Below, piece after piece: positions 49,371 through 54,310 of a stretch of DNA of 54,310 nt. The position numbers and the translations under genes were made by a program. The notes beneath the pieces are model-generated. The model was given only the letters and a program-made list of their open reading frames with translations, was not told the origin of the DNA and made no database searches. This stretch comes from Rhizobium subbaraonis (GTDB taxonomy: Bacteria > Pseudomonadota > Alphaproteobacteria > Rhizobiales > Rhizobiaceae): assembly GCF_900220975.1 (NCBI RefSeq), contig NZ_OBQD01000016.1:1-54310 (forward strand), read 5' to 3'. Each line of letters opens with the position of its first letter. Positions within the stretch are counted from its first letter, which is position 1.

Positions 49371-50408
49371 TCAACGATGGGCGGTCGTGGAATTGGGAAT
49401 ACCCTCGATCGGGCATTCCTCCGTTCCGACAGTGCCACGGGTCATGGCCTCGACCATTTCGCGCGTGCCCTCCGGATCGCTGATCCACTTCGCATAGAAG
49501 TTGTACGGGCATGCAGCCGTACCCTTGTCGCCGTCACCCGAGTTGATGAGGCCCGTGTAGCCGCGGTGGAGAAGCTTGAAGAGGTGGTTCTGGGACTGAC
49601 CGTTCTTACGGGCGTCCCTGATCGCCGACACGGAGAGCTGGGCATACTGGATGCCGTTTTCCTCGGTGCCGCATTCGCCGAGCGTCCGGCCGTCAAAGCC
49701 GACGATGGCGGAATGACCGAAGTAGGAATAGACGCCGTCGAAACCCGCAGCATTCGCCACTGCGACGTAGACGTTATTAGCCCATGCCATGGATTTCGAC
49801 ATCTGGACCTGCTGGTCCTTTGCCGGATACATGTAGCCTTGGCAGCGGACGATCAGTTCCGCGCCGCGCATCGCGCAGTCACGCCAGATCTCGGGATAAT
49901 TTCCGTCATCGCAGATGATAAGGCTGATCTTGAGGCCTTTAGGGCCTTCGGAGACGTATGTGCAATCGCCCGGATACCAGCCCTCGATCGGAACCCAGGG
50001 CATGATTTTCCGGTACTTCTGGACGATCTCACCCTTGTTGTTCATGAGGATGAGCGTGTTATAGGGAGCCTTCTTGGGATGCTCCTCGTGACGTTCGCCC
50101 GTCAGGGAGAAGACGCCCCACACATTCGCCTTGCGGCATGCCTCGGAGAAGATCGCGGTTTCGTCGCCGGGAATCTGGGAGGCGGTTTCGTACATTTCCT
50201 TGGAATCGTACATGATCCCGTGGGTGGAATATTCCGGGAAGATCACGAGGTCCATGCCCGGGAGGCCGACTTTCATTCCCTCGATCATGTTCGCGATATT
50301 GCGCGCGTTCTCGAGAACTTCGGCTTTCGTGTGAAGCCTTGGCATCTTGTAATTCACGACGGCAACGCCGACCGTGTCTTTGCTGCTGGTGATATCGCCG
50401 TGGTACAT
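49371..50408 (-). CDS. amiE: Aliphatic amidase (AmiE-like)
   Basis: 345 residues from ATG 50408, preceded by GAGGAGA. Nitrilase-superfamily catalytic triad falls at the exact AmiE positions: Glu59 ([10 protein letters not shown]), Lys134 (KYRKIMPW) and Cys166 ([12 protein letters not shown]). The length and the C-terminal [29 protein letters not shown] match aliphatic amidase, which hydrolyses short amides such as acetamide to acid plus ammonia. Formamidase (AmiF) is a close relative; the acs remnant downstream favours acetamide. It starts an operon with the NorQ/NorD-like genes and is preceded by a 450-base leader with two terminators. Confidence 0.93.
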   Translation of the reverse strand: MYHGDITSSKDTVGVAVVNYKMPRLHTKAEVLENARNIANMIEGMKVGLPGMDLVIFPEYSTHGIMYDSKEMYETASQIPGDETAIFSEACRKANVWGVFSLTGERHEEHPKKAPYNTLILMNNKGEIVQKYRKIMPWVPIEGWYPGDCTYVSEGPKGLKISLIICDDGNYPEIWRDCAMRGAELIVRCQGYMYPAKDQQVQMSKSMAWANNVYVAVANAAGFDGVYSYFGHSAIVGFDGRTLGECGTEENGIQYAQLSVSAIRDARKNGQSQNHLFKLLHRGYTGLINSGDGDKGTAACPYNFYAKWISDPEGTREMVEAMTRGTVGTEECPIEGIPNSTTAHR

Positions 50409-50457
50409 AGTCGTTCTCCTCACATTGATATTTCTGGGTTTGGTGGATGGTCGTTTT

Positions 50458-50492
50458 CCGAGGCCTGCATTTCTAGTTAACGCAGGCCTCGG
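50458..50492. repeat. 11-bp perfect inverted repeat in amiE leader
   Basis: CCGAGGCCTGC and GCAGGCCTCGG (50458-50468, 50482-50492) surround a 13-base loop about 50 bases before the amidase start. On the minus strand no T run follows, so it is not a typical terminator; it could protect the mRNA 5' end or bind a regulator. Confidence 0.6.
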
Positions 50493-50681
50493 TTGCGGTG
50501 GACGCGAAGCGGTGGGAGGCCCGCCCCGCGAAACGGTCGTCTGCTGCTGCGGAGCGCCAACGTGGGTTCACGCCCCGAAAGGGACCCTCACCATCGATTG
50601 GGGCGGTAGACTGGACTTCGTTAAGTCCTGTTCGACCGGTCGCTCCGCCTTCGTTTCATTCTCCCCTGCAGGAATAAAAAA

Positions 50682-50723
50682 GGCCCCGGAACGGCCTGCT
50701 CGCGAGCAGTCCGTTCCGGGGCC
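50682..50723 (-). terminator. Strong bidirectional terminator in the amidase leader
   Basis: GGCCCCGGAACGG and CCGTTCCGGGGCC form a perfect 13-bp stem, continued after one mismatch by CTGCT/AGCAG, with a CGCG loop. T-rich runs flank it on both strands (TTTTTTATTCC on minus, TTTTTGCC on plus). On the amiE transcript it lies downstream of the first terminator. Confidence 0.8.
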
Positions 50724-50783
50724 TTTTTGCCTCCTGTGTAATTCGGCTCTGTTGCCGACAAGCTGCCCGGCGAGAACCGAACA

Positions 50784-50862
50784 CAAAAAACCCACGTTCC
50801 GCAAAGCGAAAAGCGTGGGGTCACATCACCCGTATTTCGATGGCATCTTTGCCATTCTGATC
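50784..50862 (-). ncRNA. Leader RNA of the amidase operon (twin A)
   Basis: Starting near 50862, the minus-strand transcript has a TGGCA-AAGA-TGCCA hairpin (50854-50841), a conserved linker (TCGAAATACGGGTGATGTGA), then a terminator hairpin CCCACG/CGTGGG (50819-50814, 50796-50791) with a TTTTTTG tail. It is nearly the same as the plus-strand leader at 51000-51072, including 17 bases of loop and stem. GGGT in the linker can pair with ACCC overlapping the terminator stem, a possible anti-terminator. Small regulatory RNA or riboswitch-like attenuator, class unknown. Confidence 0.65.
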
Positions 50863-50868
50863 TGGTAA

Positions 50869-50897
50869 AGACTAGGATACAGATTGGCCCGAGTCAA
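50869..50897 (-). promoter_or_regulatory. Promoter for the amidase operon
   Basis: On the minus strand TTGACT (50897-50892), a 17-bp spacer, and TAGTCT (50874-50869) give a sigma70-type promoter. The expected start is near 50862, just before the leader hairpin. Confidence 0.65.
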
Positions 50898-50964
50898 CAA
50901 CGAGTTGGCAGGCATAGAGTGGAAAAGCGTTCGGGAGGTACAAGCTACGCGCCAACAAAAGTTG

Positions 50965-50993
50965 TTGACGTCATAGTACGTGTTAGCTAACTT
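50965..50993 (+). promoter_or_regulatory. Promoter for the ABC transporter operon
   Basis: TTGACG (50965-50970), 17 bp, TAACTT (50988-50993). Both this and the divergent promoter are preceded by GTTGTTGAC-type sequence, so the duplication includes the -35 region. Confidence 0.65.
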
Positions 50994-50999
50994 TTCTCT

Positions 51000-51072
51000 G
51001 CTGGCAATAATGCCATCCAAATCAAAGGTAATGACGCCCCACGTTTTTCGCTTTGCGGAACGTGGTTTTTTT
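51000..51072 (+). ncRNA. Leader RNA of the ABC transporter operon (twin B)
   Basis: From about 51000 the RNA has TGGCA-ATAA-TGCCA (51002-51015), linker TCCAAATCAAAGGTAATGAC, then CCACG/CGTGG (51039-51043, 51061-51065) and seven T residues. The hairpin stem is kept while its loop differs from twin A, and the terminator loop TTTTTCGCTTTGCGGAA is almost unchanged. The transcript must read past this terminator to reach the GTG at 51146. Confidence 0.65.
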
Positions 51073-51145
51073 GTTTCTGCATGCGGGCGCACGAAAGCGC
51101 CTCGCGTCCGGGAACGGCGTCATAAAAACCGACAAGGGGAACTCG

Positions 51146-52159
51146 GTGAACATCCTTATCCGCGCCCTCTGCCCCATCTTTTTCGCCAGCGCGCTCACGT
51201 CCGCAGCGCATGCGGCCGAGACGTCGTATCCGCTCACAATACAGAATTGCGGGCGTGATATCACGATCAAGAGCGCCCCCACCAGGACGGTGTCGATCGG
51301 CCAGAGCAGCACCGAAATCCTCTACAAACTGGGTCTGGCGGACAAAGTCGTTGGTACCGCTCTCTGGGTGGGTCCGGTTCTCAAAGGATATGAAGAAATC
51401 GACTCCAGGATCGAACGTCTGGCGGACAACGATCCGAGTTTCGAGAGTGTTCTCTCGAAAAGGCCGGATTTGATCACCGTCCAATTCCAATGGCAGGTGG
51501 GACCTGAAGGTGTGGTGGCGAAACCCGAACAGTTCGAGGAACTCGGAATTCCGGTCTACACATCTCCCTCGGATTGTGTGGGTAAAGAGAATTCGGCGGC
51601 AAGTGACGGGGTCAGACATCAGGTCTTCACCATGGACCTCGTCTATCAGGAAATCCGTGACCTGGCCGCGATCTACGATATCCACGACAAGGGAGAAGCG
51701 GTTGTCGCAGACCTCAAGAAAAGAGAGGAAACGGCACGGGCAAAAGTCGCCGGACTGGACGGAAAAGTGTCGGCCGTGTTCTGGTTCTCGAGCGCTGCGC
51801 AGGCAGACCCCTACGTCGCAGGGAAAAATGGTGCCCCTGGCTACATAATGTCCGCGCTCGGTATCAAGAACGTCATTGAGACCGATGATGAATGGCCGAC
51901 GGTCGGTTGGGAAACGATCGCCAAGAAGAACCCTACTGTCATTGTCGCCGGATCTATGGAACGGCGTCGCTATCCGATGGACAGCTTGAAATCGAAGGTG
52001 TCGTTCCTCAAAAGCGATCCCGTGACGAAGTTGATGCCGTCCGTCGAGAAAGGCCACATCTTTCCAATGGATGCGCAGGCCATGAATCCGACAATACGGA
52101 CCATCGAGGGCATCGAAGTACTGGCGGATGCGGTCCAGAAAGCCGGACTGTCGAAATGA
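51146..52159 (+). CDS. Periplasmic binding protein of a FecB/BtuF-type ABC transporter
   Basis: 337 residues from GTG 51146 after AAGGGGA. Signal peptide NILIRALCPIFFASALTSAAHA, then a cluster A-II (class III) binding-protein fold: YPLTIQNCGRDITIKSAPTRTVSIGQSSTEILYKLGLADKVVGT, VLSKRPDLITV and GWETIAKKNPTVIVAGS. Such proteins bind iron-siderophores, cobalamin, haem or metal chelates. The ligand is not evident. The longer frame from 51053 would begin inside the terminator and is rejected. The stop overlaps the permease start. Confidence 0.88.
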   Translation: MNILIRALCPIFFASALTSAAHAAETSYPLTIQNCGRDITIKSAPTRTVSIGQSSTEILYKLGLADKVVGTALWVGPVLKGYEEIDSRIERLADNDPSFESVLSKRPDLITVQFQWQVGPEGVVAKPEQFEELGIPVYTSPSDCVGKENSAASDGVRHQVFTMDLVYQEIRDLAAIYDIHDKGEAVVADLKKREETARAKVAGLDGKVSAVFWFSSAAQADPYVAGKNGAPGYIMSALGIKNVIETDDEWPTVGWETIAKKNPTVIVAGSMERRRYPMDSLKSKVSFLKSDPVTKLMPSVEKGHIFPMDAQAMNPTIRTIEGIEVLADAVQKAGLSK

Positions 52160-53184
52160 CCAGTCCGGGCTCGCCTTTCTTCAAGACCGGAATGGCCCTT
52201 GGCGCGCTCGCCATCCTTCTGATAAGCGTCTGTATGGGGGCCGCGATCGGCGAGACGGCGATCCCCATTGCGACCGTCGCGCAGACGATAGCCAACAGGC
52301 TATGGGGGGCCGGATACGCCGTGTCCCCGCTCGATGAAGGCATCGTATGGAGCTATCGGCTTAGCCGCGCAGTCGTGGCCGCATGTTGCGGTTCCGCGCT
52401 CGCTATCTCCGGGGTAGTGCTTCAGTCCCTCCTGCGCAACCCTCTGGCCGATCCCTATATCCTCGGTATTTCTGCAGGAGCCTCTACGGGAGCGGTGAGT
52501 GTCGCCATCCTCGGGCTGGGCACCAGCATGCTGAGCCTGCCCCTCGGTGCTTTCCTCGGCGCGCTGACGGCATTCTTGCTGATAAGCCTCCTCGCCATGA
52601 AAACCGGCACCGGAACGACCGCCATCATCCTGGCAGGGGTCGCCGGTTCACAACTCTTCAACGCGTTGACGTCCTTTATCGTAACAAAGGCAGCTACCGC
52701 CGAGCAGGCGCGTGGAATCATGTTCTGGCTTCTTGGAAATCTGTCCGGCGTAAGATGGCCGGACGCGTACCTGGCTATTCCGGCAACACTACTCGGCCTC
52801 GTGATCTGTCTAAGGCACTCGCGCGCGCTTGACGCGTTCGCGTTCGGCTCGAACTCGGCGGCGTCACTCGGCATATCCGTGCTCCGGACCCAGATCGTCG
52901 TTATCGGCGCGTCAGCCGTTATGACCGCGACGATGGTGTCTATCGTCGGCTCGATAGGGTTTGTGGGCCTAGTAATACCCCATGCCGCACGCATGCTGGT
53001 AGGTGTGAGACACGGTGTGCTGCTGCCCGCGTCGGCGCTCATCGGGGCGGTTTTCATGATCCTCGCGGACATATTTTCACGCACCCTCATCCCCGGACAG
53101 GTTCTGCCAGTCGGCGTGGTGACCGCGCTGGTGGGCGCGCCGGTGTTCGCCGTCATTCTATCGAAAAAGAGAGAACGGGCATGA
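52156..53184 (+). CDS. FecCD/BtuC-type ABC transporter permease
   Basis: 342 residues from ATG 52156 (ATGA overlap), with about ten membrane helices. The family signatures are YRLSRAVVAACCGSALAISGVVLQSLLRNPLADPYILGISAGAS and IGFVGLVIPHAARMLVGVRHGVLLPASALIGAVFMILADIFSRTLIPGQVLPVGVVTALVGAPVF, with the coupling loop PLADP. It imports the ligand delivered by the binding protein. The longer upstream frame (from 51892) overlaps the binding-protein gene and is rejected. Confidence 0.93.
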   Translation: MTSPGSPFFKTGMALGALAILLISVCMGAAIGETAIPIATVAQTIANRLWGAGYAVSPLDEGIVWSYRLSRAVVAACCGSALAISGVVLQSLLRNPLADPYILGISAGASTGAVSVAILGLGTSMLSLPLGAFLGALTAFLLISLLAMKTGTGTTAIILAGVAGSQLFNALTSFIVTKAATAEQARGIMFWLLGNLSGVRWPDAYLAIPATLLGLVICLRHSRALDAFAFGSNSAASLGISVLRTQIVVIGASAVMTATMVSIVGSIGFVGLVIPHAARMLVGVRHGVLLPASALIGAVFMILADIFSRTLIPGQVLPVGVVTALVGAPVFAVILSKKRERA

Positions 53185-53987
53185 AGCTATCGGCGACTGA
53201 TCTCTCCTGGTCCATAGGTGGCAACACCCTCCTCCAGTCTATTTCTTTCGAGGTCGCGAACGGAGAGTTTTTCGGCATCGTCGGCCCCAACGGATCGGGA
53301 AAAACGACGCTCATGTCCCTTCTATCGGGAATTCGGAAGCCTCAGGTCGGCAGCGTGACACTGGATGGACAACCCCTGTCAAAAATCGGAAGACGCGATG
53401 TCGCACGAAATATCGCTCTCGTAGAGCAGCAGGCGGAAACGGGCGAACGCCTCACAGCGCGGCAGGCGGTCGAGCTTGGTCGCACACCACACCTCGGCGC
53501 ATACTCACCCTGGACGCAGGAAGACACCGAAACCGTGAATCGGGCGCTACGAAACGTGGACATGGATCATCTCGCGGAACGATACTGGCACACTCTCTCG
53601 GGCGGCGAGCGCCAGAGGCTTCACATCGCCCGGGCTCTTGCACAGGAACCCAAGGTGCTTCTGCTCGACGAACCGACCAACCATCTCGACATCGGCCACC
53701 AGATCGACCTTCTCGATCTTGTCGGGAAACTCGACCTTACCGTAGTCACGGCATTGCACGACCTCAACCATGCGGCCCTGTTCTGCGACCGGATCGCGCT
53801 CATGCAAAACGGGTCGCTGGTTGCGCTCGGCAAACCGTCCGAAGTTCTGACGGTGGATTGTATCCGCGAGGTCTTCGGGGTCGAGGCCGAAGTGGAACCC
53901 ATTGGACAAGGCAGCTGTAACATACGTTTCGTCCCGCGCAGTCGGATTCACCACGCTCGCGAGAGCCGATTCAGGGCCGCTAGTTAA
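53181..53987 (+). CDS. FecE/BtuD-type ABC transporter ATPase
   Basis: 268 residues overlapping the permease stop. It carries Walker A GPNGSGKTT (about 36-44), Q-loop ALVEQQAETGE, signature LSGGERQRLHIARALAQEP, Walker B VLLLDEPTNHLD and H-loop VVTALHDLNHA. It completes a typical three-gene importer for metal chelates or corrinoids. Confidence 0.95.
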   Translation: MKLSATDLSWSIGGNTLLQSISFEVANGEFFGIVGPNGSGKTTLMSLLSGIRKPQVGSVTLDGQPLSKIGRRDVARNIALVEQQAETGERLTARQAVELGRTPHLGAYSPWTQEDTETVNRALRNVDMDHLAERYWHTLSGGERQRLHIARALAQEPKVLLLDEPTNHLDIGHQIDLLDLVGKLDLTVVTALHDLNHAALFCDRIALMQNGSLVALGKPSEVLTVDCIREVFGVEAEVEPIGQGSCNIRFVPRSRIHHARESRFRAAS

Positions 53988-53991
53988 GGAA

Positions 53992-54216
53992 ATGAAACCG
54001 GTGAACCCGCGCAACTACGATCTCAAAGAAGACATCCGGGAGTACTGGTCCCTCAGAGCGGAGACCTTTGACCTCGCCTTCGGGCATCGCATCGCTCCCG
54101 GACCCGAACAGGATGCGTGGATGGCGTCTATCCAGAACATTCTCGGGGACGGGGAAAAGAAGATTCTCGAGCTTGCCTGCGGGACCGGCGAAATAACGAA
54201 GGTAATTCTCTCGTTA
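53992..54216 (+). pseudogene. Class I SAM methyltransferase, cut by IS
   Basis: ATG 53992 follows TAAGGAA; 75 codons read NPRNYDLKEDIREYWSLRAETFDLAFGHRIAPGPEQDAWMASI...KKILELACGTGEITKVILS before the sequence passes into IS5-family DNA. ELACGTGEI is the SAM-binding motif I of class I methyltransferases. It is the fourth gene of the transporter operon, so the full system may have methylated the transported ligand or made a methylated metallophore; that is inference. The C-terminal two-thirds are missing from the window. Confidence 0.8.
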
Positions 54217-54310
54217 GGGTCAGGACTCATTGATCAGAGCCAGAAGATAACGGTTGCAGCGAGAGCGATGGCGGAGAGGAAGACCATTGGGCATCTGTCG
54301 TAGCGCGTAG
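54217..54310 (-). mobile_element. IS5-family element, partial (window edge)
   Basis: From about 54217 (GGGTCAGGACTC) the sequence is the end of an IS5-family element. A minus-strand transposase C-terminus ends at 54234 and reads TRYDRCPMVFLSAIALAATV then IFWL-stop, the usual IS5/IS427-type terminus. The element interrupts the methyltransferase next to TTAG, a plausible target. The remainder lies outside the window. Confidence 0.75.

Noticed and set aside
49356-50480. 374-codon plus-strand ORF
   Set aside because: Antisense shadow of the amidase, which has its catalytic triad at canonical positions.
50784-51072. Guanidine-II (mini-ykkC), SAM-II, preQ1, fluoride or cobalamin riboswitch
   Set aside because: Loops are AAGA/ATAA rather than ACGR, and the conserved cores of the other classes are absent on reading; a covariance search is needed to be certain.
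50987-52057. 356-codon minus-strand ORF
   Set aside because: Antisense shadow of the periplasmic binding protein and the leader RNA; no start signals.

Overview
The window is a stretch of a self-transmissible accessory plasmid (or plasmid-like accessory replicon) of an alphaproteobacterium, almost certainly a member of the Rhizobiaceae (Agrobacterium/Rhizobium/Ensifer). The evidence is a complete VirB-type type IV secretion operon, a VirD2/MobA-like relaxase next to a VirC1-like ParA, a LuxI/LuxR pair beside the transfer genes, an IS66 element, and many small hypothetical genes typical of rhizobial plasmids. No replication genes, rRNA or tRNA are visible.

Layout. 1-3480: small accessory genes (coiled-coil mini-protein, basic mini-protein, WGR protein, membrane-anchored thermonuclease, two small unknowns) separated by GC-rich spacers, two of which carry the same 61-bp module. 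3480-4820: a 1.3-kb non-coding locus with stacked hairpins, a nested multi-branch palindrome and a 432-bp array of 54 degenerate octamers in unbroken 8-bp phase. 4820-8720: HxlR regulator divergent from an NmrA-like gene split by a 2500-bp IS66 element with a perfect 8-bp target duplication. 8900-16410: defence island, with an AbiE-like type IV toxin-antitoxin pair, a type II CBASS operon (CD-NTase, Cap2 E1/E2, Cap3 JAMM protease, 2TM-SAVED effector) and a divergent HTH-ImmA/IrrE regulator.

16740-32740: conjugative T4SS on the + strand: zinc-ribbon protein, lipoprotein, VirB1, B2, B3, B4, a second lytic transglycosylase, B5, a VirB7-like lipoprotein, B6, B8, B9, B10, B11 and VirD4 with a long C-terminal extension. 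33346-38600: mostly minus-strand transfer-accessory genes (DUF1173-like protein, XRE regulator on +, TrbM-like protein, small exported proteins, three consecutive degenerate SNase-like exported proteins). 38700-45050: small membrane protein, ParA, ribbon-helix-helix protein, relaxosome accessory protein, relaxase, a degenerate HAD protein, and the LuxI/LuxR pair. Lux-box-like 20-bp palindromes at 16741, 18225 and 38623 suggest that quorum sensing controls transfer.

45530-54310: catabolic/uptake island bounded by IS debris. An amidase operon (AmiE-type aliphatic amidase, NorQ-like AAA+, NorD-like VWA protein, and the first 37 codons of an acetyl-CoA synthetase) is divergent from a FecBCD-type ABC transporter plus a methyltransferase cut by an IS5-family element. 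The divergent promoter region holds twin copies, in opposite orientation, of a short leader RNA: a promoter with 17-bp spacing, a UGGCA/UGCCA hairpin, a conserved linker and an intrinsic terminator. This looks like a small transcription-attenuating regulatory RNA controlling both operons; I cannot assign it to a riboswitch class I know. The twin leaders and the octamer array are the strongest candidates for undescribed elements.
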